From positions 39,406,417-39,470,416 of the forward strand of contig OY855904.1 of NCBI GenBank assembly GCA_963693305.1: a stretch of DNA of 64,000 nt, read 5' to 3'. The notes under the pieces are model-generated. The model did no database searches. It was not told the origin of the DNA and saw only the letters and a list, made by a program, of their open reading frames with translations. The translations under genes and the position numbers were made by a program. How positions within the stretch are numbered: position 1 is the stretch's first letter; every line of letters starts with the position of its first letter. Below, piece after piece: positions 15,202 through 24,126 of this stretch. Source of the DNA: Meandrina meandrites. Taxonomy: Eukaryota; Cnidaria; Anthozoa; Scleractinia; Meandrinidae.

Positions 15202-16474
15202 CTTGTAGGTCAGCTTAAAGAGTCTGATCCACCCACTTTGCATTGCGCGCCTGTTGTTGTTTACGAGAGCGGAGGGCCACAGAAACTATTGTAACACGAT
15301 AACGCTAATTGAAGAGAAGCTATAAGAAGCGATAAGACTTGTTTCTAGCATTCACTTCGCGATGCAAACAGATTTCTCACCTTAGTCAATCCGCCATTTT
15401 TGGGGCCCCCAAAAAAGCCAGTGATAGCGACCGAGAAGTAAAATCTGTTTGCATCGTGATGTGAATGCTGGAAACAAGTCTTATCGCTTCTCTTCAGTTT
15501 GTTTTATTCGAACGATCACTGTTTTGAAAGAAGCGTCATCGTGTTACAATAGTTTTTGTGGGTCTCCGGGCTCGTAAACAACAACAGGCGCGCAATGCAA
15601 AGTGGGTGGGTCAGCTCTTTAAAAAAGCAAAGACTGTAAAGCGCGGGAAAACGCGCGAGACAATAGTCGCGAATTGTCGCTTATTAGCTAGGAAAGTGGC
15701 GCGAGTTTTCTAAACCAATCACAGAGGGCGGTGAAATGCAAGGCCAAAACATTCTAGAATGCTCTGAAAACCACTCTATTGCGGACGCAACTCGCGACTG
15801 GCTAGTTGTCGTCGGATGCGCAGTATATTTGAGATAGATGTTAACTTTTTCTATTTCCCCATCTAAACATGGCATCTATTTAAGGTACAAAAATGATGCT
15901 TCTTGCAGTAAACGAGAAACGTTAACGTTGTTCGTTCAGTTCAAACAACGTGCAATGTCTGCAATCACCGACCCAAATCAGATGTCTTCCTCGATCTCAG
16001 TACAATCTTTGCCACCAGAATAACCAGTTGTTAATAAAAATTACTTGAAGATGCTGTTGAAATTTCGACGCTTTGACGAGCTTACGCTATCCTTGTTTTC
16101 TGTTGTTTTCCGTCATGCCGTTTGACAATTTCATCAAGAGTTTTAAAAGTGGTATTTATCTTAGAGTTGTGGTAAAGGCACTTACCTTTCTCTTCAAAAC
16201 TGTCTTTAAATTTCCCCACCAGACCAGACGAAGGCAAGGCAGTATACGTAACCTTCGCAGCGACCAAGACCGCCTTTATGGACACTTCTGCCGCACTAAA
16301 ACCAGCCATGGACACCAAACTCTTCTCTTTTGTACGCTCGTACATATCAGAAACTTGTTCACATGTTGATTTGACAATCGGTAATTCAAATAGACGGCTG
16401 AAAACTCGCGGCGTTTGCAACGGGGACCTTCTACTTTCGTCAACGCAGACATCTTTGCTTTCCTCGCTTTCCAT
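12335..16474 (-). CDS. PLIN: Perilipin-like lipid droplet protein with acidic tail, six exons
   Basis: Minus-strand exons are 16186-16474, 14366-14448, 13972-14172, 13755-13871, 13406-13498 and 12335-12946; the phases agree at every GT-AG junction and give 464 residues. Exon 1 carries the PAT-type N-terminal segment (RLFELPIVKSTCEQVSDMY). Exon 2 carries DSLACHGLEFLE followed by KWPII, the perilipin signature ahead of the amphipathic repeats. The last exon adds about 200 residues that are very acidic (long Asp/Glu/Ser stretches) and then Lys/Glu-rich, unlike the tail of the paralogue at 37552-42357. Perilipins coat lipid droplets and gate lipase access. An in-frame ATG at 16546 would lengthen the N-terminus by 24 residues. 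Intron 1 holds TAA microsatellites and a foldback MITE. Confidence 0.85.
14498..14584. repeat. (TAA)n microsatellite in perilipin intron 1
   Basis: About 29 TAA units. Shorter TAA runs follow at 14669-14705 and 15079-15104, and a complementary (TTA)n run lies at 15137-15201. The poly-Asn ORF here is an artefact. Confidence 0.97.
15137..15201. repeat. (TTA)n microsatellite, complementary to the TAA runs
   Basis: About 65 bp of TTA/ATT units directly before the foldback MITE at 15215. It is the reverse complement of the TAA arrays about 0.6 kb to its left. Confidence 0.95.
15215..15622. mobile_element. Foldback MITE in perilipin intron 1
   Basis: The left end (TTAAAGAGTCTGATCCACCC) and right end (GGGTGGGTCAGCTCTTTAA) are inverted copies. 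Pairing continues through CTTTGCATTGCGCGCCTGTT, TTGTAACACGAT, AAGTCTTATCGCTTC and GCAAACAGATTT to a GC-rich centre near 15415. It has no ORF of note. Confidence 0.8.
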
Positions 16475-17550
16475 GATGGCCGCTCCTTCGACACGAAGGC
16501 GTAAACCGGAAAGTTTAATGTTCAAAAAACTCAAATCGTTTTTCAAGTTGCAGCAGTAAAATTTGCATATTGCTCATGGGATGCACGCGGAATGTTTTCG
16601 TTTAAATTATGCAGCATCAAACACATTACAAATTAGGTGACAGAAAACATTTATTCACAGTCGTTCTTTGTAACGTAATTTCAGGTCATCAGTCTTCAGA
16701 TTGGGCAGCGCGAAGCCTGTGGCGAGTAACATCACCGGCCTACATTTTCCACTCCCAAAAAGCGGTCTCGGCCTTTTCGATGCATTGATGAAGCTGTAAA
16801 GGGGATCAGTGCGACATGATGGTCCCTTTCGCGTCTTTCAGATGGGTTTATTTCAGGCTCTCCTCGGGGCCAGCAAGCGAGCGGCCGCGAGTTTCGCGCC
16901 CTGGTTTCAGCTAGTAAAGCGAGCCCGCGAGCAACGAGAAACGAGGATCTCGTTTCTCGTTGCCTGTGCCCCCACGAAAAAGGGAAAAGCCCTGTGGACG
17001 AGGTTGCGGCTAAGCTAGTTTCTATTAAGTTACTGTGTCTGAAAATTTTTTGGAACATACAAATATACCGCATTGTAAAACTCTCTAAACACACATGAAT
17101 CACAACCCAAAACAAGTCTTGCATGCACCCAGTACTCTGTCCATCTAGATATTAAACCCATAGATTTTTTTAAACGTAAATTTCCATCCGAAAGTAGCCC
17201 CTCCCCCCTCCCCCTCCCAGCACACACAGAGCAAATATCAGCCCAGGGCACATTTCACGTCAAAAAGCATAGCATCAAAAGCTACGAACCCAAGCTGAGC
17301 CTTACATGAACATGTTGAAAATGTTTCTCGCTCGCTCCATTCCACACCTGTCTTCAAAAGCTGGGTATCTGTGAGGCATGTCGTCACTGTCGAAGCCCTA
17401 TGGCATGAAATTTGCAAACAATACTGCTTGACATTGAGAAATCCAGAATTTCGACATTTTTCCCACATCGCAACATTTTATCACGCAGATAAAAATTAGT
17501 TTTAATATTTGTTTTAGAACCTGGACTTTACTGCCGAAAGTTTAGTTATG
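16475..17550. other. Upstream region of the minus-strand perilipin gene
   Basis: No gene recognised. It contains a palindrome-like segment at about 16900-17005 (ACGAGAAACGAG...CTCGTTTCTCGT, then AAAGGGAAAAGCCCTG) related to the short foldback at 9279. The first few hundred bases upstream of 16474 probably include the perilipin promoter. Confidence 0.4.
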
Positions 17551-17559
17551 GTAATAAGT

Positions 17560-18019
17560 CCCGGGGGGGGGGGCACTCCCATATATGGGCTATATAGGTA
17601 TGTGCCGCGGGATAGGGTATGGTTTTTGAGGTTCTTGGTCCTTAAATAGGGTCTCATTTTTGCTCCTTTCGGCATTGTGTTCCCGGTGTTATCCGTAGAT
17701 AGGGTACCTAAATTCTATTTGCTAAAATATATGCCCAACTAAACGTAACAATCGTCTGTTTAAACTATAAACTATCCGTTTAACTAGTAGCAAAGCGATT
17801 TTGTAAAGATTTGTGTTTTGCCGTGTGCGGTTAGCCGTTATTTGGATCGTCACCCAACGCTTCTCCTATCCTTGAATAGGGTGTCATTTTTCGGGTTTGG
17901 GCCTTAAAAAGGGTATCAATTTTCGTTTTCTTTTTCCTTAAATAGGGTCAGGGTTTAAGAACCTTCGCGGCACACCCCTATCCGAAATTTATGGGGGTAC
18001 CCCCCCCCCCCCCCCCCGA
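17560..18019. mobile_element. Repeat element capped by G and C tracts, 9-bp target duplication
   Basis: GTAATAAGT occurs immediately on both sides (17551-17559 and 18020-18028). The ends are poly-G and poly-C tracts with inverted flanking motifs (GGCACTCCCATATATGGG against CCCCTATCC...TATGGGGGTACC). The interior has four degenerate copies of 'CTTAAATAGGGTCTCATTTT'. Confidence 0.65.
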
Positions 18020-18302
18020 GTAATAAGTAAAAACTTTACCAGTAGAAGTTTGTTAGTCACCAAGGCTTCACCAGGAATTCACGATTGTTTATATCAGCCA
18101 ACCTCACCAAAACTCGGGGCGACGTTGATACGAGCTCGATGCCAATAATGATTTTTCAGTTATCGACAATTTTATATAACTGACATTTAGAACTAAAACA
18201 TGGTTCTGTCACACACAATTAAAAAGATTAGGGAATTAGCCACAGGGAGCAGAGGAGCCAAATTCGACCTTTGTAAATATTAAAATGTTTGATCTACCGG
18301 TA

Positions 18303-18348
18303 TATTTCGTAGCACTTGTCATACGTTATCTGAACTTTTTGTTTACGC
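18303..18348. repeat. Left arm of the host palindrome that flanks the Polinton
   Basis: This segment (TATTTCGTAGCACTTGTCAT ... TTTTTGTTTACGC) is, with small differences, the reverse complement of 35683-35737 on the other side of the element. It lies outside the target duplication, so it is taken as an older foldback sequence into which the Polinton inserted. Confidence 0.65.
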
Positions 18349-18443
18349 CGGAATCCTGTTGCGCTCGATCGGTGCCCTTCGGATAACGGACGAAAGCCTA
18401 CGCAATTACGCAACATACCGAAAACGGATTCCCGCTGGTTAAC

Positions 18444-18448
18444 CGTCG
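18444..18448 (+). repeat. Left copy of 5-bp target site duplication CGTCG
   Basis: CGTCG directly precedes the terminal AGTAGT of the element and recurs directly after its terminal ACTACT at 35679-35683. Polinton integrases usually give 6-bp duplications; only 5 bp are identical here. Confidence 0.75.
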
Positions 18449-18620
18449 AGTAGTAATATCGGAGTCTGACTAAAACCACCTCGGGCGCACCCGCATAATT
18501 TTTACCTCTCACCGGACTAGTACTCAGGGGCTAAACCCCTTCGCACCTACTAGTCCGGTGAGAGGTAAAAATTATGTGGGAGCTGCTCGGTAGTTTTAGT
18601 CAGACTCCGATATTACTACT
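18449..18620. repeat. Terminal hairpin in the left repeat
   Basis: A 28-base outer arm (AGTAGTAATATCGGAGTCTG...) pairs perfectly with 18593-18620. A second 28-base arm (ATAATTTTTACCTCTCACCG...) pairs with its complement around a 25-base tip. The tip has its own GGGG-CTAAA-CCCC stem. Only the 18/17-base middle segments pair imperfectly. Confidence 0.92.
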
Positions 18621-18688
18621 TGGAAGAAAAGAATTAACAAACGAGCCGCGGAACGCCCATTTAGAGGGATGCAACATAAATGTACAAA
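18449..18688 (+). repeat. Left terminal inverted repeat, 240 bp
   Basis: Read by eye it is identical over 240 bases to the reverse complement of 35439-35678. The outer 172 bp form a hairpin; the inner 68 bp run up to the first gene, whose possible ATG at 18680 lies inside the repeat. Confidence 0.95.
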
Positions 18689-18691
18689 CAA

Positions 18692-19084
18692 ATGGGACGA
18701 GGAAGAAAAGGAATTCTTAGCCAAAGTCGAAAAAAAACTACAACTCCTAAAAACAGAATAACAACATCAGATTTAATAATTAAAAGCGAACCAGATAACG
18801 GTGAAGTTATAGACCCGCCAATACAGATTTCAGAACAGCTGCTCACAACAATGAAAAAAATGAGCCCACAAGATTTAAAGAACTCGCTAATCACACAGCA
18901 AGAAGAAGAGGAAGAAGTGGAAATATGTGAATTAACAGATCTGGAGGAGTTCGATTTGACAGGACCAGGAGAACCAGTTTATGAAACACCGATTATGACT
19001 TCACAGCTCTGCGGCAGAATAATGTCGAACGAGTTTAGCGAGTCCCAGGTGGAGTACATATTAAAGAAAAGTTTGGGCTTTTAG
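18692..19084 (+). CDS. Polinton ORF 1, unknown protein
   Basis: First gene inside the left terminal repeat, 130 residues from the ATG at 18692; an in-frame ATG at 18680, inside the repeat, would add four. The N-terminus is basic (GRGRKG, SQSRKKTTTPKNR), the middle holds an acidic run (EEEEEVE) and the C-terminus a short possible amphipathic helix. No conserved domain was recognised. It is followed 33 bp later by ORF 2 in the same direction. It could be a nucleic acid-binding early protein; that is a guess from charge only. Confidence 0.6.
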   Translation: MGRGRKGILSQSRKKTTTPKNRITTSDLIIKSEPDNGEVIDPPIQISEQLLTTMKKMSPQDLKNSLITQQEEEEEVEICELTDLEEFDLTGPGEPVYETPIMTSQLCGRIMSNEFSESQVEYILKKSLGF

Positions 19085-19117
19085 AGCAAAGCTGATAAAT
19101 AAAAAAGTTGAAAGCAA

Positions 19118-19600
19118 ATGTCAAACATAGCCGCAGCAGTGCAAAATCTGAACCCCGAGCAAAATCTGAACCCCGAGCAAAATCCGAACCCCGAGCAAAA
19201 AAAGGTATTCAATAAAAAGTTGAAAGAGGGGCTAGCGGAAATGGTGAAAAAGTTGGGAGAAGAGATAGAAAAGTATCAAGAAGGCACACACGTGGTCTAC
19301 AAAGGGCAGAAAATCAGGAAAACGTTGATTCAGCGTATACCGTGGACGAAGGAAGAGTGGGAAAAACACCAGCGGGATAAAAAGGCCTACGAAAATAAAA
19401 AACAAATCAGCTTCATAGATAAAGTTTTCTTCGAAGACGGCGCGCTACAAGTGCTAATGCCAAAAGAAAAAATAGGAATAAACCTAAAAGAAATAATAAA
19501 ACAACAGCAGGACAAAAGCAGGGAGCTAAATAGCTACATTGATAAAGTTTTCTTCGAAGAAGGCGCGTTGCAATTAGAGAACCGCGACATAAGGGTATAA
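19118..19600 (+). CDS. Polinton ORF 2, repeat-containing protein
   Basis: 160 residues, Lys/Glu-rich. Near residues 9-27 the unit NLNPEQ is repeated three times (18-bp tandem repeat at 19142-19198). Further on, a 12-residue unit (IDKVFFEDGALQ) appears twice, at about 19417 and 19540, with nearly identical DNA, showing an internal duplication. No family was recognised. The stop codon is 2 bp before the next ATG, suggesting cotranscription with ORF 3. Confidence 0.6.
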   Translation: MSNIAAAVQNLNPEQNLNPEQNPNPEQKKVFNKKLKEGLAEMVKKLGEEIEKYQEGTHVVYKGQKIRKTLIQRIPWTKEEWEKHQRDKKAYENKKQISFIDKVFFEDGALQVLMPKEKIGINLKEIIKQQQDKSRELNSYIDKVFFEEGALQLENRDIRV

Positions 19601-19602
19601 AC

Positions 19603-19953
19603 ATGGCAGACACATTAGAATTAATAAAAGCACTTCCGGCAGAACTTCGAGAACAAATCTTAGAGGAGTATATTAAAATCAAACTCTGGCAGCGTAAAGT
19701 GCAGGGCTGGGATGAAGTGAATGAAGCGATTTTGTTGGCCCCCTACTGTATTAAAAACCAGCAGATCACGTGGATTCTGCACTGCTACAAATGCAAACTA
19801 GAATGCGGGCGGCACTACCTCTGCAGCCTCTGTTACACAAGAAAAAGGCAGAGAGAGTATTTAGGGACGGACATGTTCGATCCGGATGAGTATGACCCCT
19901 GCTTTCAAAAATGGATAACAATCAACAGCAGAGTGTGGAGCTACACCCATTAG
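19603..19953 (+). CDS. Polinton ORF 3, small Cys-rich protein
   Basis: 116 residues. The first part looks helical with an F-box-like beginning (LIKALPAELREQILEEY). It is followed by a Cys/His cluster, CYKCKLECGRHYLCSLCYTRKR, that could bind zinc with three CxxC-like pairs. The start is supported by GTATAAAC just upstream. If the F-box-like start is real, it could recruit a host ubiquitin ligase; this rests on faint similarity only. It is the last plus-strand gene before the convergent fibre gene. Confidence 0.6.
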   Translation: MADTLELIKALPAELREQILEEYIKIKLWQRKVQGWDEVNEAILLAPYCIKNQQITWILHCYKCKLECGRHYLCSLCYTRKRQREYLGTDMFDPDEYDPCFQKWITINSRVWSYTH

Positions 19954-20025
19954 CGCTATTGAGACGTCAAAAGTAAACCCACCACAACTTCTGTATATTT
20001 GACATAAATGGGTGTGTCGGCAAAC

Positions 20026-21648
20026 TTACTTCCTAAAAGAAAAATCGTCTATTAAAATTAAACTTACTAATACGCGTTTTGTATTAGATAGGCCTCTATC
20101 TCCGTGGTCGTGTTGAGATAAATAAACCGCAAAATAGTCTCCCGGATTTATTTGTTTTCTTTCACCGCCATAACGGGGCTCCGCATATTGGTATTTTAAA
20201 CCATCAGCATTACGTACGCTTGTAAATGGGGCGCTACTTTGAAAACCACTAGGTAAAGTAAAATTAAAACCTATTCTTTCATAAGTTCTAGAGGCACCCT
20301 TTTGTTCTATAATTAAAGCTGAGATACCGTCGAGTAAGCAAGGAAATGGCGCCATCACACGAATGTCATTACCGAATTTAACAAAAGTTCTATTACCAGT
20401 AACATTTTCATCCGAGTTCCATTCGCCAGTTATTACTATTCTAGGTTGGAAATTCTTTAACGCATTACCGTTTAGATCTAAATCTTTTTGTAATTTGATT
20501 GTATCGCTGTCTGTTGTGAAGCCTGGATCATAATTTTTTATTTGAAAAAAGTTCATATCTAAATTTGTTTGTAGAGTAAAATCACCGTCGGAAGCGAGAA
20601 AGAAAACATCATCGTAAATAATTCCGTCTATATCTGATTGATACCCCTTTACACCGTAAATGATTAAAGCGGCCTTTTCACTAGGTGCTGAACCATCATA
20701 ACCCGGATTTAAAATGTCAAAATAGATAGTGTCGTCATTCTTATCTTTTAATTTGTAAGTATTAAAAATGACCCTTATATACGGAGGGTTATGGGTGGCA
20801 AAGCGTTTGGTGTGGTAGGTAATAGTACTGGAGGCCAACTTGTTTAAAGGGTTAAGAAACCAGTTTTGGTCGTTTTTGTTTTTAGGGTAAAAGAACTCAA
20901 CACATATAGTATACTCTCCTTCTTTTAGAGGTGTTTTATTCAACGCCAAACGCGAGTTGAAAGAATTGTCACTTGTTTTTATAATGTTAAAAGTGTAAGC
21001 CTTTTTATTGACACTGTGAAGGTTGGATGTAAAGTCTTCAACGGTAACAGAAGAAATATTGTTTACAGCTGAAACACCAACCCTTTGGGTTAAAAAACCT
21101 AAGTCATTCTTTTTATGGGCGTGCCCAGTTGTAATTGCAGAGGAGCCCACATATTTTTTCATTGAAGTGAGATTGACAGCATCTTGATCGCCGACAGGAT
21201 TTGCGAGCTGTTTGATTGCATGGTCGTTCATGACAATGTCACCAGTAACGCTAGCTGATGATACATCCCCACTATCACCCTTTTCCCCTTTTTCACCTTT
21301 ATCTCCCATAGCTCCTTTTGAACCCGCAGGTCCAGTTGCTCCAGTTGGTCCCGCAGGTCCTGTAGCTCCAGTTGGTCCGGTTGGCCCAGTAGCTCCAGCA
21401 GGTCCAGCAGGTCCGGTTCGCCCTTGTGGACCTCTTTCGCCTTTTATTCCTTTTTCTCCAGCATCACCTTTATCTCCTTTAGGACCTTGTGGGCCAGTAT
21501 CGCCTTTATCACCTTTTTCACCTTTAGGGCCACGCGCTCCAGTTGCGCCAGTTGGACCAGCAGGACCAGCAGGGCCAGCTTGCCCTCGGATTGAAGTAGA
21601 CTCATCATGTGTTTGAGTTGCACCCGTCGCACCGTTAAGAAACCCCAT
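20026..21648 (-). CDS. Collagen-stalk fibre-like virion protein
   Basis: 540 residues on the minus strand. After about 25 residues comes a collagen-like stalk of some 33 consecutive Gly-X-Y triplets, rich in [10 protein letters not shown] and GEKGDKGD. Next is a connector with an [11 protein letters not shown]...DAVN motif like those of trimeric phage tail fibres. Two further repeats of the form 'L(D)(M/L)N...(I/L)KN' lie near residue 385. A beta-rich C-terminal domain ends the protein. By analogy with adenovirus fibres it would project from capsid vertices and bind host surfaces. It follows the ATPase gene with a 2-bp gap on the same strand. AATATATAGAG lies just before its ATG. No signal peptide is seen. 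Confidence 0.75.
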   Translation of the reverse strand: MGFLNGATGATQTHDESTSIRGQAGPAGPAGPTGATGARGPKGEKGDKGDTGPQGPKGDKGDAGEKGIKGERGPQGRTGPAGPAGATGPTGPTGATGPAGPTGATGPAGSKGAMGDKGEKGEKGDSGDVSSASVTGDIVMNDHAIKQLANPVGDQDAVNLTSMKKYVGSSAITTGHAHKKNDLGFLTQRVGVSAVNNISSVTVEDFTSNLHSVNKKAYTFNIIKTSDNSFNSRLALNKTPLKEGEYTICVEFFYPKNKNDQNWFLNPLNKLASSTITYHTKRFATHNPPYIRVIFNTYKLKDKNDDTIYFDILNPGYDGSAPSEKAALIIYGVKGYQSDIDGIIYDDVFFLASDGDFTLQTNLDMNFFQIKNYDPGFTTDSDTIKLQKDLDLNGNALKNFQPRIVITGEWNSDENVTGNRTFVKFGNDIRVMAPFPCLLDGISALIIEQKGASRTYERIGFNFTLPSGFQSSAPFTSVRNADGLKYQYAEPRYGGERKQINPGDYFAVYLSQHDHGDRGLSNTKRVLVSLILIDDFSFRK

Positions 21649-21650
21649 CT

Positions 21651-22283
21651 CTATATATTTTCGTCAAAATTTTTTAGAGTTTGTTTTTTTGGTTTGTCGT
21701 GGTATAAAAAAGAATATTTAGCATCGGTAGCCCTTTCAAGCAGCTCTCTGTCAATTCCCAATTCATCAGCAATACGGTTATTTTCTCTGGGAAGAAAGTT
21801 GAAAATGCAAAAGTGGCTACAATTATCTCGGATGTTTTTGGGGACCTTAAAATAGCTTTGAGAAAGATAAATGACGCTGCAATTGCGGTGGCGCCCGTTG
21901 ATAAAATAATCGATAATGTCGTTTTGGTTGCTTTCACAAACCATGTCATCGAAAATTACAATCTTTTGGTTGTCAGTGGACAGCGTTTCCAAAGGGATAA
22001 CATCGTTGGCGGCTTCAATAACATTATAGCCAGCCACAGGATTGACTCTTGTATCGAAATCATCAATCATATATTGGTACTTGTCTTGATGCAGGTTCTT
22101 AGCGCAAAGGTAAATTTTGTCGTAGACCAACAGCCTGTAAAGCATATGCATGAGAATATTTGTCTTACCAGAGTTGCTTGGTCCGCAAATAAGCATCCGA
22201 AAGGTATCTGCTGGCATACAAGGGTGGCCTTGTTTGTAATTACTTTTTGTAGTCAAACTGGGGTCGTAATTGGGAATTTTCAT
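21651..22283 (-). CDS. ATPase: FtsK/HerA-type genome packaging ATPase
   Basis: 210 residues. Walker A is GPSNSGKT (about 34-41) and Walker B is KIVIFDD (about 107-113), followed by the [11 protein letters not shown] segment where A32-type ATPases have their sensor motif. These motor ATPases pump DNA into preformed capsids and are a hallmark of Polintons, adintoviruses and virophages. The gene is divergent from the proline-rich gene at 22312, with a single TATATATA between the two starts. Confidence 0.9.
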   Translation of the reverse strand: MKIPNYDPSLTTKSNYKQGHPCMPADTFRMLICGPSNSGKTNILMHMLYRLLVYDKIYLCAKNLHQDKYQYMIDDFDTRVNPVAGYNVIEAANDVIPLETLSTDNQKIVIFDDMVCESNQNDIIDYFINGRHRNCSVIYLSQSYFKVPKNIRDNCSHFCIFNFLPRENNRIADELGIDRELLERATDAKYSFLYHDKPKKQTLKNFDENI

Positions 22284-22311
22284 TTTTTTCTGTTATATAT
22301 ACGGCAAAAAT

Positions 22312-23253
22312 ATGTCCATAAAGAAGTGGCAAAAACTTGCTAGCGAAAAGGCTGAAGTTGAGCAGCAGAACGACAAAATCCTCGCGGTAATAAAAAATAC
22401 CAAAATCAATAAAGGGTTTGGTCAGCTATCAGGTGAGGATTTGTTCAAACCTATCACATCGCGGCTCGATAAACTCCAAGTAGGGACGGCACCAAAAGAA
22501 GAGAAAGAAGAGGTTCCAGACTATGGTATGGATGAGTTTGATTTAAACAACCCCTTCGACGGAGATTTTAACCCGGATGCGGAAACTCCACCTCCAACAC
22601 CATCACCATCACCTACACCATCACCAACACCAACACCATCACCAACACCAACACCATCACCAACATCATCACCACCACTATCACCTACATCAACACCGTT
22701 ACCACCTTTGGCTGAAGAGGAAGAAATGGAATTAATGGAAGAAATGGAAGAAGAGCAACCAAGTACAAGTGGGGTAAAACCCCAACCAAGTAAATGGGGG
22801 CCACCACAAGAACCGGGTATCAAGGGATCAGAGTCGGTTGACCTGCAGACACTGAGCAGCATGTTAACAAAAAATAAAGACAATCCTGACTATGTTGTAA
22901 AAAGCCCAAAATCAAAATTCCGCGGCTACACATTGGCAGACATAAAAAAGGCAAGAGATGAAATTCTTGACAGGAGAAAAGGGAATAAACAGCCTTCAGT
23001 AAGGTTACCCCACACCCAGGATGATGAACCCGACTGGGAACAGGAACCCGAAAGAGAAAAGGAAATGGAAGGAAGTGGAAGTGTTGATCCAAACGCTTTG
23101 GTTGAAAGGCTATACTTAAGCTTGGCGTCTATACAGGCGGGCAACACCTCACTGAAGCTGAAAAAACAGGTCCAGCAGATGTTAGGGTTGCTGGTAAAGC
23201 TAAAGGAAATAACACAAAAAGAAGCCCACAAAATTTTGGGAAGTATTATATAA
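22312..23253 (+). CDS. Proline-rich Polinton protein, possibly structural or scaffold
   Basis: 313 residues from the ATG at 22312, which follows TTATATATACGG; an ORF start 42 bp upstream would overlap the ATPase start and is less likely. Layout: a helical N-terminus, then a (Ser/Thr-Pro)n stretch at about 107-137, acidic EEEMELMEEMEEE, a basic middle and a helical C-terminus (about 270-313) with LKKQVQQMLGLLVKLKEIT. The codons for SGVKPQP lie in one of three copies of a GTGGGG...CCCC palindrome. It stands just before the penton gene (2-bp gap), where a scaffold or minor capsid protein would be expected. The function is inference. Confidence 0.65.
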   Translation: MSIKKWQKLASEKAEVEQQNDKILAVIKNTKINKGFGQLSGEDLFKPITSRLDKLQVGTAPKEEKEEVPDYGMDEFDLNNPFDGDFNPDAETPPPTPSPSPTPSPTPTPSPTPTPSPTSSPPLSPTSTPLPPLAEEEEMELMEEMEEEQPSTSGVKPQPSKWGPPQEPGIKGSESVDLQTLSSMLTKNKDNPDYVVKSPKSKFRGYTLADIKKARDEILDRRKGNKQPSVRLPHTQDDEPDWEQEPEREKEMEGSGSVDPNALVERLYLSLASIQAGNTSLKLKKQVQQMLGLLVKLKEITQKEAHKILGSII

Positions 23254-23255
23254 GC

Positions 23256-24041
23256 ATGTCAACCCATTTTCATTTCAACCTGTTGCTCGACTCGCAGCTG
23301 GCCAAACAAAACAACGCCAACAGCAAGTCACATGACTTCACAATTAACTTTGACCCACCAATCGCTTTAGATCCCTCCAAATCATACAAGGCGGCGTTAA
23401 ATGAGCTGGTATCTATGACCTATTCGTGGTACAACATCGCGAAACGGTACAACAACAACGAATTCAAATGGCGGAAAAAAACAGAGAACTGGAAAACCGT
23501 GACAATTCCGGATGGAATGTATGATTACAACGGTCTCAACACCACCATTCAGGCACTAATCGGAAGAGTGGATCCTAAGGATGAAAAATCCAAGTTTATT
23601 TTTCAGATGTATTTTCACACCACAACGTATCGGGCGGTTATTTTGTTGGAGGCCGGCTACGAGCTTGACCTAAGTGGAGGTGAATTCGCCGCGTTGCTGG
23701 GTTTTGACAAGAAAACAATAGACGGAGCGAACAATAGGAGCGACCACGTGCCAAATATAACAAGAGGCGTCGACTGGATCTATATCCATTGCGATCTCAT
23801 TACAAGGGCTGTGGACAACATCGGGGGCGACGTTATGTTCTCTTTTTCAACCGCTGAACTCGCCGTCAGCTACCCCTTTTCAAAAGAGCCCCGCCGCCTC
23901 CTGTGGCACCCGGTGAACAAAAATAGAATCAATGCGATAAATATCAAAATCACGGACGGGCGCAACAACATTATAGATCTGAATGACCAAGACGTGGCTT
24001 TAAGCATCATCATTGAAGAAGAAACACCTAAGCGCAACTGA
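23256..24041 (+). CDS. mCP: Minor capsid (penton-like) protein
   Basis: 261 residues. It begins with a beta-strand pattern (FHFNLLLDS) and the segment DFTINFDPPIALDPSKSYKAAL, typical of the single jelly-roll vertex proteins of Polintons, which form the pentameric capsomers. It directly precedes the core-like protein and the major capsid gene, the usual neighbourhood. The preceding stop overlaps ATTATATAAGC, giving a promoter-like motif immediately before the ATG. The last 40 coding bases (23981-24020) are copied at 24040-24079, just past the stop. Confidence 0.75.
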   Translation: MSTHFHFNLLLDSQLAKQNNANSKSHDFTINFDPPIALDPSKSYKAALNELVSMTYSWYNIAKRYNNNEFKWRKKTENWKTVTIPDGMYDYNGLNTTIQALIGRVDPKDEKSKFIFQMYFHTTTYRAVILLEAGYELDLSGGEFAALLGFDKKTIDGANNRSDHVPNITRGVDWIYIHCDLITRAVDNIGGDVMFSFSTAELAVSYPFSKEPRRLLWHPVNKNRINAINIKITDGRNNIIDLNDQDVALSIIIEEETPKRN

Positions 24042-24079
24042 ATGACCAAGACGTGGCTTTAAGTATCATCATTGAAGAA
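24040..24079 (+). repeat. Duplicated end of the minor capsid gene
   Basis: Matches 23981-24020 at 39 of 40 positions, 59 bp downstream and mostly outside the ORF. It looks like a recent short duplication that moved or replaced the original stop region. Confidence 0.85.
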
Positions 24080-24126
24080 TTTACACATAGCCCATAATTG
24101 AAAATAATTTACACATAAGTATAATA

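Noticed and set aside
21212..21616. Proline-rich ORF on the plus strand
   Set aside because: Exact antisense shadow of the collagen Gly-X-Y region of the fibre gene.
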